This document shows positions 27,383 through 35,247 of a stretch of 64,000 bases of DNA, one piece after another (the stretch's first letter is position 1; every line of letters begins with the position of its first letter). The position numbers and the translations under genes are program-made. Source of the stretch: JBPRGH01 sp051418055 (GTDB taxonomy: Bacteria > Bacteroidota > Bacteroidia > Cytophagales > Cyclobacteriaceae). The stretch covers positions 124,001 through 188,000 of the forward strand of contig JBPRGH010000062.1 of assembly GCA_051418055.1 (NCBI GenBank), written 5' to 3'. The notes beneath the pieces were generated by a model that saw nothing but the letters and a program-made list of their open reading frames with translations, searched no databases and was not told where the DNA came from.

Positions 27383-28291
27383 TTATCTGGCTACTTCTTC
27401 ATTGTTCTTTAAAATTTCCAAAAACTGCTTCTCCAGGCTTTTCTTCCTGGTTACCAGGTGAGAGGCTACAACTTTATTTTCAAAAAGAAATTGATTTAAT
27501 GAAGCACTATCATATCCGCTTTTCATTTTTACAAGCAGCACCCCATTCTCCTGCGAAATTTTTTCTGCATGAGGAAAATCCTTCAGTACTTCAGGCAACC
27601 TTAAATCATGGCTCTGTACCTCTACATTTTCAATACCTTTCGTTACATCCTCAACAGGTCCGGTATGAAGACATTTTCCCTTACTTAACACAGCAAAATG
27701 GCTACAAACTTTCTGTACCTCATCAAGAAGATGACTGGCTAATATGATGGTTTTATCCTCAGCTGCTATTTTTTGTATCAGCCCTCTGATTTCAGCAATA
27801 CCCTGAGGGTCGAGCCCGTTGGTTGGTTCATCTAAGATCAATACCTCGGGATCGGCAAGTAGTGCTGAGGCTATCGCCAGGCGCTGCTTCATACCCAAAG
27901 AATAAGTTTTAAATTTATCATCCTGCCGTCCGGCAAGTTCAACAAGCTGTAGCTTTTCTTCAATCTTTTCCTTCGGAGCATCTTTTATCAGGCACACAAG
28001 CTCCAGGTTTTGTCGGCCGGTGAGGTAGGGATAAAAAACAGGCGTTTCCAGGATGGCACCTATTCTTTTTCGGTGTTCATTGGTAGGCTCTTCACCAAAC
28101 CAGTGATATTCTCCTGCCGTTTTATTTATTACCCCTAAGACAATACCAAGAGTAGTGGTTTTACCACTCCCATTAGGCCCGAGAATGCCGAAAACCTGTC
28201 CTTTTTGTATATTTAAAGAAAGCCCATCAACAGCTTTTATCCTGCCGTAATGCTTCCTCAGGTCACGCGTAGAAAGAATAATATCGCTCAA
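27383..28291 (-). CDS. ABC transporter ATP-binding subunit
   Basis: A 302-residue ATPase with Walker A GPNGSGKTT (38-46), signature SLGMKQ (131-136), Walker B VLILDEP (150-156) and H-loop ILASHLLDEV. The C-terminal 80 residues form the regulatory extension common to ABC-2-type exporters. It pairs with the permease at 26577. Starting just 3 bp after the DUF4252 gene at 28295, it belongs to the ECF-led operon. Confidence 0.95.
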   Translation of the reverse strand: MSDIILSTRDLRKHYGRIKAVDGLSLNIQKGQVFGILGPNGSGKTTTLGIVLGVINKTAGEYHWFGEEPTNEHRKRIGAILETPVFYPYLTGRQNLELVCLIKDAPKEKIEEKLQLVELAGRQDDKFKTYSLGMKQRLAIASALLADPEVLILDEPTNGLDPQGIAEIRGLIQKIAAEDKTIILASHLLDEVQKVCSHFAVLSKGKCLHTGPVEDVTKGIENVEVQSHDLRLPEVLKDFPHAEKISQENGVLLVKMKSGYDSASLNQFLFENKVVASHLVTRKKSLEKQFLEILKNNEEVAR

Positions 28292-28294
28292 AAA

Positions 28295-28765
28295 CTATGG
28301 ATTTATCTGTTTGACTTTATCATACAAAGATGCCAGCTTGTTCAATGGAACAGCACCTTTTATATCTAATATAGCTAAATTATCTGTCTCATTGATCAGC
28401 ATCACCAGTCCATGAGTGATCTGATCTTTTTCCTTTATATAAACTTTAATATCTGCATCCTTATCTCTCATCGACATCAGCTCTTCAAACTCATCATCCT
28501 GGTACTGCTGCATTAACCCGCGGATAGCTTTTCTGTCAAATTTATGCTTCTCCTTATCTATACGCAAAAACTTCATTTTTTCAATATCCTCGATCAGGGC
28601 AGCAAATTCCTCATTATCATCCTGATTAAGCATCTTCAATGTATTTTTATAGAAAAACATATAAAAAGAATCCTCATACTTTTCATGAAGCTCCTGCGTA
28701 GTTCTGCTTTGTGCGTAAGCCGGACCGGTGATCGCTATTAGAAGTACGATAACTATGCTTTTCAT
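28295..28765 (-). CDS. DUF4252 protein, copy 3
   Basis: A 156-residue exported protein (signal ending at AYAQS). It has the DUF4252 pattern of an N-terminal helical half and a C-terminal half with FEELMSMRDKDADIKVYIKEK and VMLINETDNLAILDIKG. It is the most divergent of the three consecutive copies (28769 and 29287 are the others): the middle part is more basic. The tight operon spacing, 3 bp on each side, implies co-expression with the ABC transporter. Function unknown. Confidence 0.85.
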   Translation of the reverse strand: MKSIVIVLLIAITGPAYAQSRTTQELHEKYEDSFYMFFYKNTLKMLNQDDNEEFAALIEDIEKMKFLRIDKEKHKFDRKAIRGLMQQYQDDEFEELMSMRDKDADIKVYIKEKDQITHGLVMLINETDNLAILDIKGAVPLNKLASLYDKVKQINP

Positions 28766-28768
28766 CTG

Positions 28769-29284
28769 TTATTGCTTTAGCTCATTATGGTGCGTAGCGA
28801 GATATTTCATGTCGTCAAGATTCAAGGCTCCTTTCAAAGAAAGGATTACAAATTCATCTTCTTCATCAATAAATATCACCATGTCCCTGACCTCATTCTC
28901 ATGTCCCTGAGCATAGAAATTTAACAGGCTACTCTCTTCTCTTATGCTCATCAGCTCATCAAACTTATCTCTCTTTAAACCTTTTCGGACCAGCTGAAGG
29001 TCTTTTTCCGGCTTAAGGTATTTTGGCACAACAATAATATTAATACCTTTCAAATTTTTAGTTATCCGGCTAATTGCTTCTGCCTCTTCATCTGTCTGGT
29101 CCCACGATGCGATCCATGTGATAAGCTTAAAGATCCCTCCATCCAGATTTATGCGATGTACATCATTGTGCTTCTTGTAATCATTGTAAAAATCCTTTAC
29201 TGATTGATGTTGGGCCTGGACCTGAGGGGCCACCACTATCAGTAGCCCCAGGGTTAAAATTGTTAAAGCTAATTTTAATTTCAT
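28769..29284 (-). CDS. DUF4252 protein, copy 2
   Basis: A 171-residue exported protein with signal peptide (cleavage near QVQAQ) and the DUF4252 body: INIIVVPKYLKPEKDLQLVRKG, FDELMSIREESSLLNFYAQG and MVIFIDEEDEFVILSLKGAL. Shared blocks with copies 1 and 3, E(D/E)F(V/L)ILSL and F(D/E)ELMS(I/M)R, show tandem duplication. Its role is unestablished. Confidence 0.88.
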   Translation of the reverse strand: MKLKLALTILTLGLLIVVAPQVQAQHQSVKDFYNDYKKHNDVHRINLDGGIFKLITWIASWDQTDEEAEAISRITKNLKGINIIVVPKYLKPEKDLQLVRKGLKRDKFDELMSIREESSLLNFYAQGHENEVRDMVIFIDEEDEFVILSLKGALNLDDMKYLATHHNELKQ

Positions 29285-29286
29285 GA

Positions 29287-29817
29287 TTAGTTGCTCTTAT
29301 TGTTTTTATCCAGCTTATCAAGATGATCAAGGCCATCGATATCCATTTTACGTGAGATCTTTGCTACCTGGCTCAGGTCTATCTCTCCAAAAAGGGATAG
29401 TATCAGAAAGTCTTCAGTACCACCCATTAGCATTAGCAGTTCACTTATTTTACCATCCTTTTCCTTTATAAGGAATCTCATATTCTGATCCTGATCACGG
29501 ATAGTCATCAGATCTTCATACTCTGCCTTTGGTAGCAGCGTATAAGCCTCTTTATAAAGCCTCATCCCCTCATTGGTATCTTCCTTGGCAAGTATTCTCA
29601 ACCCTTTCAATTTGCTGATGGCATCCAAAATTTCTTTATCTTCCTGATTCTCTACTTCCAGATCAGTGAAGAGATTAAACATCCTGCTGGTAATATTCAC
29701 CACAGTAAAGCTCATATCATCTTCATACTTGTTGAAGAACTTGCTTATCGCATCATCCTGCGCCTGAGCACCCAGTGCAAAAACGCATAAAAATAAAACT
29801 GTAAATATCTTTTTCAT
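29287..29817 (-). CDS. DUF4252 protein, copy 1
   Basis: A 176-residue exported protein (signal ending at GAQAQ) with DUF4252: MSFTVVNITSRMFNLFTDL, KLKGLRILAKEDTN, YEDLMTIRDQDQNMRFLIKEK, LLMLMGGTEDFLILSLFGE. The C-terminal tail is Lys/Asp-rich. It is the first DUF4252 gene of the operon, 76 bp after the anti-sigma gene; the gap contains heptamer repeats (29865-29889). Confidence 0.88.
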   Translation of the reverse strand: MKKIFTVLFLCVFALGAQAQDDAISKFFNKYEDDMSFTVVNITSRMFNLFTDLEVENQEDKEILDAISKLKGLRILAKEDTNEGMRLYKEAYTLLPKAEYEDLMTIRDQDQNMRFLIKEKDGKISELLMLMGGTEDFLILSLFGEIDLSQVAKISRKMDIDGLDHLDKLDKNNKSN

Positions 29818-29864
29818 TTTTTTCTTGTTTAAAGCTGAGAAATTAAAGTTTGTAATTTTCTAAA

Positions 29865-29889
29865 ATCTCACATCTCATATCTCACATCT
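29865..29889 (-). repeat. ATCTCAC heptamer tandem repeat (3.5 units)
   Basis: On the plus strand ATCTCAC, ATCTCAT, ATCTCAC, ATCT. It lies in the 76-bp gap between the anti-sigma and first DUF4252 genes. Period seven matches the AGTC arrays at 9768, 30981 and 48895. Confidence 0.7.
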
Positions 29890-29893
29890 AATT

Positions 29894-30406
29894 TTAAAGC
29901 TCTCTATCTAAATCCTGTACTTTATCGGTAGCATCATCAAAGGCACCGATTTTGGCAGCATGTTTATGCCCTTTATTAAACTGTCTGCTTACCAGCATCA
30001 ATGCTTTCTTTGTTTCCTCAAAAGCTTTTTGCGGATCTTCAAATGTGTCGCTTAGAACCGGATCCATTTGCTCTTTACGCGACTCATAATCCTCCCGGAT
30101 AAAGAAGACTGCCACTGCTACTATTAAAATGGCTGCTGCTACTTTTGCAAAATTTTCTATATATAATCGAAATTGCTTATTATTCTTCTGCTGCGGCTCA
30201 TTGCGCAGTATTTCCAATATTTCCTCATCTTCAAGTCCTACCCAATCCTCCTGTAGCCCGAGGTACTGAAAAAATGCACCCTCCTGCCTCAGGTCCTCAG
30301 GAACATCCGGCCTGGCAAAATATTGCTTCAGCGCCTTCTCCTCCTCCAGGTTAGTTTCACCCTCCCAGTATTTCTCCAGCAATTCTTTTATTTGCTCACG
30401 TTCCAT
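29894..30406 (-). CDS. Single-span anti-sigma factor-like protein
   Basis: A 170-residue protein that overlaps the sigma gene stop by 11 bp. The first 75 residues are acidic and helical (LLEKYWEGETNLEEEKALKQYF), as in the N-terminal parts of Bacteroidota anti-sigma factors; a membrane helix follows (about 87-103, AKVAAAILIVAVAVFFI), then a short C-terminal periplasmic part. By position it is the cognate anti-sigma of the ECF factor at 30396. No recognisable sensory domain is present. Confidence 0.85.
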   Translation of the reverse strand: MEREQIKELLEKYWEGETNLEEEKALKQYFARPDVPEDLRQEGAFFQYLGLQEDWVGLEDEEILEILRNEPQQKNNKQFRLYIENFAKVAAAILIVAVAVFFIREDYESRKEQMDPVLSDTFEDPQKAFEETKKALMLVSRQFNKGHKHAAKIGAFDDATDKVQDLDREL

Positions 30407-30911
30407 AAGCGTTTATTTTAATTAAATTCTCTTTTACTGATTTACGTGCTCTGAATATATTCACCTTTACCTGATTTATATCTATCTCCAGCATCTCACT
30501 TATCTCCTTATAGCTATAGCCTTCCACATCACGAAGCTGTATAACCTCGCGTTGCTTTTGAGGAAGATTGGAAATTAACCTGTTGATCTTCCAGTAAGTA
30601 TCTTTCCAGGCCATATCAGCATAAGGCGTATTCTCCCCTCCTGCCGACACATCAGCCACTTCATAAAGCGAAGCAGTAAATCTCCTTTTCTTTGATTTTA
30701 TCTTATCAATCGACAGGTTCCTTGTCACTTTCATGCACCAGGCCTCAATATTATTAAGCTCATCAAGCTCCTCAATATGATGCCAGGCCCGGATCATCAC
30801 CTCCTGTACGATATCCTTCGCCTCCTCCGGGTCACTGACCATTCGAAGCGAAAACCGGTACAGCTTATCTTTCACCGGCAAGACCTTATGTTTAAAGGTG
30901 TTTAGATTCAT
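30396..30911 (-). CDS. ECF RNA polymerase sigma factor
   Basis: A 171-residue sigma-70-like protein: region 2 (SLRMVSDPEEAKDIVQEVMI and RAWHHIEELDELNNIEAWCM), region 4 (LPQKQREVIQLRDVEGYSYKE and ISEMLEIDINQVKVNIFRAR). It heads a seven-gene operon of anti-sigma, three DUF4252 proteins and an ABC-2 transporter. A TGTAAC-N16-CGTCTT sequence upstream looks like an ECF-type promoter, so self-activation is likely. The sequence differs from the ECF factor at 13397, so the two probably serve separate signals. Confidence 0.94.
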   Translation of the reverse strand: MNLNTFKHKVLPVKDKLYRFSLRMVSDPEEAKDIVQEVMIRAWHHIEELDELNNIEAWCMKVTRNLSIDKIKSKKRRFTASLYEVADVSAGGENTPYADMAWKDTYWKINRLISNLPQKQREVIQLRDVEGYSYKEISEMLEIDINQVKVNIFRARKSVKENLIKINAYGT

Positions 30912-30923
30912 AATTCAACCTAC

Positions 30924-30951
30924 AAGACGACAAGGTATCGCTAATGTTACA
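30924..30951 (-). promoter_or_regulatory. Candidate self-activated ECF promoter of the sigma/DUF4252 operon
   Basis: On the minus strand TGTAAC (30951-30946), 16 bases, CGTCTT (30929-30924), giving a start about 7-13 bases before the ATG at 30911. A TGTAAC-like -35 with AAC and a CGTC -10 is the usual form of ECF sites in many bacteria. Confidence 0.55.
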
Positions 30952-30980
30952 GATGGGGTAAAAAATTTAAATAATTTTTT

Positions 30981-31008
30981 AGTCTTGAGTCTTTAGTACA
31001 TAGTCCTT
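30981..31008 (+). repeat. AGTC heptamer array (4 units)
   Basis: AGTCTTG, AGTCTTT, AGTACAT, AGTCCTT in tandem. It lies 70 bp upstream of the ECF gene start. The unit sequence agrees with the array at 9768-9802 and with 48895-48922 on the minus strand. Confidence 0.75.
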
Positions 31009-31049
31009 TTTACCAATACCCTCATGATAGTGATTGACAGCTTCCCATT

Positions 31050-31073
31050 CTTGTTGGTGAGAACACCAACAAG
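31050..31073 (+). repeat. Palindromic repeat GTTGGTG/CACCAAC, copy 1
   Basis: CTTGTTGGTG (31050-31059), loop AGAA, CACCAACAAG (31064-31073): a perfect 10-bp stem. The same core occurs at 34389, 38362, 38531 and 40825, always in the same orientation and mostly followed by AGA(A/T)GGTA. Confidence 0.8.
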
Positions 31074-31200
31074 AAGAAGAGAACTGATGTATCCTATACT
31101 ACCGCTCGCCCTATGAGAGCGATGAAAGTTTCTCAGAAGCAGGAGGTTTGGTTAAATATAAAATAATATCAATACTACATTTAGGATATTGTAATAAAGT

Positions 31201-31218
31201 TAGTATATTGCAATACTA
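31201..31218 (+). promoter_or_regulatory. Candidate PadR operator/promoter region of 31233
   Basis: TAGTAT-N6-ATACTA is a perfect dyad ending 15 bases before the ATG. Part of a longer direct repeat, CAATACTACA-(T/A)-(T/A)-TAGGA, is at 31170-31186 and 31211-31227, 41 bp (about four helical turns) apart. This fits autoregulation by a dimeric PadR protein. Confidence 0.5.
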
Positions 31219-31232
31219 CAAATAGGAATTAT

Positions 31233-31571
31233 ATGAAAAATCATCCTTTAGGTGAATTTGAAGAAATAGTATTATTAACAGTAGGAGTCCTTTACGGGAA
31301 TGCCTATGGTGTCGCTATAAAAGATGCAATTGAAGAAAATGCCAACAGGAAAGTAAGCGTAGGTGCATTGCAATCAGCCCTTAAAAGAATGGAGAAGAAA
31401 GGATATCTCGAATCCCGTAATGGAGAAGTGACGGAAAACCGGGGAGGCAAGCCAAAGCGTTACTATACTATTACAGCCTGTGGGAAACGTGCACTTGAAG
31501 AAAGTAAGAACATACGTTTAAGCCTTTGGAATTCTATTCCCGATATTGCTTTACGATTTGAAATCTCATGA
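31233..31571 (+). CDS. PadR-family transcriptional regulator
   Basis: A 112-residue winged-helix protein: LGEFEEIVLLTVGVLYGNAYG, then VSVGALQSALKRMEKKGYLES (recognition helix) and the wing GGKPKRYYTITACGKRALEES. PadR proteins repress neighbouring genes and respond to a ligand or drug. Here the regulator overlaps the start of the permease gene by 4 bp, so it is coupled to the transporter it probably controls. A candidate operator lies upstream of the ATG. Confidence 0.92.
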   Translation: MKNHPLGEFEEIVLLTVGVLYGNAYGVAIKDAIEENANRKVSVGALQSALKRMEKKGYLESRNGEVTENRGGKPKRYYTITACGKRALEESKNIRLSLWNSIPDIALRFEIS

Positions 31572-34195
31572 TCAAAAAATTTGCTGATTGGCTATTACAG
31601 GGTTTCTGTCACCCGGATTTCTTTGATGAGATCCATGGTGACCTTGAAGAACTATACCATCGCAATAAAGAGAGAAGGACCTATAAATCGCAGTTAACCT
31701 ACCTGTTTCAGGTTATAATGCTTTTCAGGCCTTCACTTATAAGACCTCTTTCCAAAATAGATTTAATCCAGCAAAGTATGTTTAGAAATTATTTAAAAAT
31801 AAGTAGCCGTAATCTTTTAAGATACAAGCTATTTACAGCCATTAATATTCTTGGTCTTGTCATTGGTCTTTCATCCTTCCTTTTGATCAATGAGTATGTC
31901 AACTATGAAAAAAGCTATGACCAATTTTATAAGGGTTCAGAAAATATATATCGCCTTTCCACTGTGCAGTATATAAATGGTGAGATAGGTGTGAAAGATG
32001 CCATGACCTTCCATCCAGCTGCAAGATCTGTTAAGGAGGAGATCGCCGGAGTTAGTGACTTCACTGTGACCTTTAAATTTAATCAGATCTATATCCGTAA
32101 AGGTGAATCAGTCATTGAAGAGGATAAAGTTATCTCCGCAGATTCAAGCTTTTTTGAGGTATTTGACCATAGGATTATTAGCGGGTCCAAAGCTCAAATG
32201 CTATCAGGCCCTGACCAGTTGGTGCTTACCAGGAGTAAAGCAAAATTTTATTTCGGGGATAAAGACCCGGTTGGAGAGACGCTGGAATTGCTTGGCAGTT
32301 TCAACAGAACCTTTAAAGTAACAGGTGTAATTGAAGATATACCTGAAAATACACATTACAAGTATAATATCATCATGTCTGATGAAAGCATTAAAGACCG
32401 TGGCGATTATGATAAATGGAATGCCTTTAATTATTACTCCTACCTAAAGGTTGAAGATGATCTGTCGGTGGAGGCTATAAATGACCAGCTTATTGATCTA
32501 TCGGTAAAGTATCTTGGTGAAAATACCAACAACCGGTTTTATGTCTTTCCCGCCGAAGACCTTCACCTCCATTCTGATTTTACTTTTGAAGCTGAAATAC
32601 CGGGAAGTGCCAAGGCAGTTAAATTCCTGATGATTATCTCTCTGTTTATTCTCCTTATAGCCTGGATCAATTATATCAATTTATCAACCGCCAGAGCTGT
32701 AAACAGGGCGAAAGAAGTTGGCATCAGAAAAGTAATCGGCGCTTATAAGGGGCAGTTGATCACGCAGTTCCTAATGGAAGCACTGCTTGTAAATTTATTA
32801 GCTTCCATGGTCGCATTGTTAACGTGTGAAATGCTCGCTCCATTTTTTAATCAGCTGGTAGGGAAGGAAGTATTAACTAATGTATGGAACCATCCTTCAT
32901 TCTTAACAAACCTGCTTATATTCTTTATAATCGGAACTATTGTGTCAGGGTTTTACCCGGCCATGGTTTTATCAGGCTTTAAACCGGTCCTGGTATTAAA
33001 AGGCAAGTTTAAAAGTTCCAAAGGTGGATCTCGTTTAAGAAAAGGACTTGTGATCATACAATTTGCCGCCTCAATAATTTTAATCGCCGCCACTTTTACC
33101 GTATACCGGCAGCTAAACTTTATACAGGGAAGGGATTTAGGTATTTCTACTGATTATGTGGTGGGATTTGAGCTTCCGCAGGTTTCACGTGACCAGCGGG
33201 AAAGCCATAATTCTAAAGTTCAAACTTTTAAAAATGTTTTAAGTAATCATAATGCAATAGAAACGGTAGGAGGTACATCAAGTTTACCCGGGGGAGGCAA
33301 TGCTGATATATCTTCATCATCGGGAAAGGTGAGGATTGTAGGGAAAACAGATAAGGTTCCCGGCACTACCTATCTCCAGTACATCGATGATCAGTATCTG
33401 AATGCTGTAGATATGCAGCTGCTTGCCGGAAGAAATTTCGACAGAAAAAGGACAGAGGATTCGCTGGTAATAATGGTTAATGAGGCATTCTTCACCAAAT
33501 TCAATATTACAGATAAAAGAAGCATGCTGAACGAGAGGATACAATTCGGCGATAATGATAAGAACAGGAAATTCGAAATTATCGGTATTGTAAAGGATTT
33601 TAACCGCACGTCATTACGATCTACAGTTGAGCCTACTGTCTTCGTGCCACAATACAGCTCCGGAAATATCGCCATGGAGCTGAATCCTGACTCCTACCGG
33701 GAAGGGTTGATATTCCTGGAAAAGACATGGAAAGAATTTTTCCCTGACACTCCCCTATCCTACTCTTTCCTTGATGATCGTTTTGCCTCACTATATGAGC
33801 AGGATCAGAGGTTTGGTAAGGTGTTTGGCACCTTTGCAGTACTGGCTATCTTCATTGCCACTCTAGGTTTATTCGGACTTTCATCTTTTATGGCTGTTCA
33901 GCGCACTGTTGAGGTAGGCGTAAGGAAAGTTTTAGGAGCTTCTGTAATAAATATAATTACTATATTTTTTAAAGAGTTTCTTATTCTACTGTTGGTAGCG
34001 GGAATAGTGAGTATTCCCCTAATTTATTTCGCCATGTCTGAATGGTTATCCAACTATGCCTACAGGATCGAATTCCCATGGCTTTTCAGCTTTGCTGCGC
34101 TGGCTATTGTTGTAGTTTTTGCCCTTTCAACAGTTGGTTACCAGATCTATAAGGTGGCAATATTAGATCCGGTAAAGACACTGAAAGATGAATAG
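31568..34195 (+). CDS. MacB-type ABC transporter permease (permease prefix domain 2)
   Basis: An 875-residue membrane protein: a soluble N-terminal prefix (about 1-60, DFFDEIHGDLEELYHRNKER), a first membrane helix near 90, a large MacB-type periplasmic domain, three helices with the ARAVNRAKEVGIRKVIGAYK loop, a second periplasmic domain and a second FtsX core (VEVGVRKVLGASVINIITIFF, then SLIY...). Two FtsX halves are typical of proteins that act with a separate LolD-type ATPase to move lipoproteins or other substrates, or as force transducers. No ATPase gene is adjacent. It is paralogous to 35248. Confidence 0.9.
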   Translation: MIKKFADWLLQGFCHPDFFDEIHGDLEELYHRNKERRTYKSQLTYLFQVIMLFRPSLIRPLSKIDLIQQSMFRNYLKISSRNLLRYKLFTAINILGLVIGLSSFLLINEYVNYEKSYDQFYKGSENIYRLSTVQYINGEIGVKDAMTFHPAARSVKEEIAGVSDFTVTFKFNQIYIRKGESVIEEDKVISADSSFFEVFDHRIISGSKAQMLSGPDQLVLTRSKAKFYFGDKDPVGETLELLGSFNRTFKVTGVIEDIPENTHYKYNIIMSDESIKDRGDYDKWNAFNYYSYLKVEDDLSVEAINDQLIDLSVKYLGENTNNRFYVFPAEDLHLHSDFTFEAEIPGSAKAVKFLMIISLFILLIAWINYINLSTARAVNRAKEVGIRKVIGAYKGQLITQFLMEALLVNLLASMVALLTCEMLAPFFNQLVGKEVLTNVWNHPSFLTNLLIFFIIGTIVSGFYPAMVLSGFKPVLVLKGKFKSSKGGSRLRKGLVIIQFAASIILIAATFTVYRQLNFIQGRDLGISTDYVVGFELPQVSRDQRESHNSKVQTFKNVLSNHNAIETVGGTSSLPGGGNADISSSSGKVRIVGKTDKVPGTTYLQYIDDQYLNAVDMQLLAGRNFDRKRTEDSLVIMVNEAFFTKFNITDKRSMLNERIQFGDNDKNRKFEIIGIVKDFNRTSLRSTVEPTVFVPQYSSGNIAMELNPDSYREGLIFLEKTWKEFFPDTPLSYSFLDDRFASLYEQDQRFGKVFGTFAVLAIFIATLGLFGLSSFMAVQRTVEVGVRKVLGASVINIITIFFKEFLILLLVAGIVSIPLIYFAMSEWLSNYAYRIEFPWLFSFAALAIVVVFALSTVGYQIYKVAILDPVKTLKDE

Positions 34196-34323
34196 GATTT
34201 TAGAATTTATATTTTCTGCTCATGTTAATTTGGTTTAGGTTGCTGGTTTTTTGATAAGAGCTAAATGCTCTTTGACTATCTGTAAATTATTGAATTTCTA
34301 TTTGTAAACTGGATATCATATCT

Positions 34324-34352
34324 GCTGATACGAGCTACAAGCTCGCACCAGC
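34324..34352 (+). repeat. Imperfect 13-bp hairpin
   Basis: GCTGATACGAGCT (34324-34336), loop ACA, AGCTCGCACCAGC (34340-34352), with two wobble positions. It has the size and loop of the GGTGTAGCT hairpin at 35186. Confidence 0.5.
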
Positions 34353-34358
34353 AAAAGG

Positions 34359-34417
34359 GAGCCGCGATTAAATCATCTTCAATTCCTAGTTGGTGAAAAC
34401 ACCAACAAGATGGTAAG
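34359..34417 (+). repeat. Truncated copy of the 150-bp element with GTTGGTG palindrome, copy 2
   Basis: GAGCCGCGATTAAATCATC, also present in the 150-bp element at 40786-40804, stands 10-15 bases before GTTGGTGAAAACACCAAC (34389-34406) and AGATGGTAAG. The stem is 7 bp. Confidence 0.7.
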
Positions 34418-34482
34418 AGAGAGCCACATAATTTTTAAATCCATCTGCATTTAATATGGAATTACCCATAGATAGACAAATT

Positions 34483-35094
34483 TTAAAAAATTACTATAAC
34501 TCCTGCACTAATGGCGCTCAGGTTGAAATTAAACCCAAAAGAGGATGATTTGACTTCCGTGACAGAGAACCCGGCAAACTGTTCCCTTGTCCAGCTACGG
34601 TAACCAAATGATCCTGCTGTTAATTCAACACCAATCCTTTCACTCGCCCTGAACATAAGCCCAGGAGAAATTAAGACTGAAGCTGATTTAAAATCCCTCT
34701 GATCACTACCAGAAATGTTTTCACCGAAACCGAAATCTATACCTCCATTCGCATAAAATGACAAATTATCATTAAGAGAGAAATATTTTCTCCCATAGAT
34801 CCCAATGGAAGTTGAATTTTGCTCATTTGTAGAACTTCCCGAAAAATAGCCCCATTTTCTAAAACCAGCTGCTATACCTATTTCCAAAGTTTCGTTAAGC
34901 AGGTAACCAACTCGAGGCATTAAGGAATAAGAAATTATTGGATCGCTTTCTACTGTACCTCCTATACCTGCTATTTCTGTGTTTTCTACTGAAAAACTTA
35001 CCCCACCTCCTAAAATGATATCACCTTTCTCAAATTGTGCATAAGAGCCTGTTGAAATGGCCAACAGGATCAATAGTATTACATTCTTTTTCAT
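34483..35094 (-). CDS. Small outer-membrane beta-barrel protein
   Basis: A 203-residue exported protein with signal peptide (GSYAQ) and eight-strand-like pattern (GDIILGGGVSFSVENTEI, ISYSLMPRVGYLLNETLEIGI), ending ...AGVIVIF with the terminal Phe. It resembles small OmpW/OmpA-like barrels of Bacteroidota. It lies between the two convergent PadR-permease pairs on the minus strand, 154 bp downstream of the 35248 permease gene, which is on the same strand. No specific function. Confidence 0.75.
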   Translation of the reverse strand: MKKNVILLILLAISTGSYAQFEKGDIILGGGVSFSVENTEIAGIGGTVESDPIISYSLMPRVGYLLNETLEIGIAAGFRKWGYFSGSSTNEQNSTSIGIYGRKYFSLNDNLSFYANGGIDFGFGENISGSDQRDFKSASVLISPGLMFRASERIGVELTAGSFGYRSWTREQFAGFSVTEVKSSSFGFNFNLSAISAGVIVIF

Positions 35095-35185
35095 ATTACA
35101 ATTAGTTTAGATCACTGTAAGAATAGCAAAATATTCTGATCCTGTTAATATAATTCTCCTGATTTTTAGCTTGTTACTATCCTCT

Positions 35186-35212
35186 CCAGGTGTAGCTAAA
35201 AGCTACACCTGG
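35186..35212. repeat. GGTGTAGCT palindrome
   Basis: CCAGGTGTAGCT (35186-35197), loop AAA, AGCTACACCTGG (35201-35212): a perfect 12-bp stem. Related half-sites are at 48814-48854, next to the transposase relic. Confidence 0.75.
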
Positions 35213-35247
35213 TTAATTTCCGTTATGGCTAAATGCAATCTGAATCT

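Larger units (their letters stand above)
34196..34482. other. Intergenic region carrying three repeats, 287 bp
   Basis: No gene is seen. It holds an imperfect hairpin at 34324-34352 and a truncated copy of the 150-bp element at 34359-34417 with a GTTGGTG palindrome. Confidence 0.6.
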
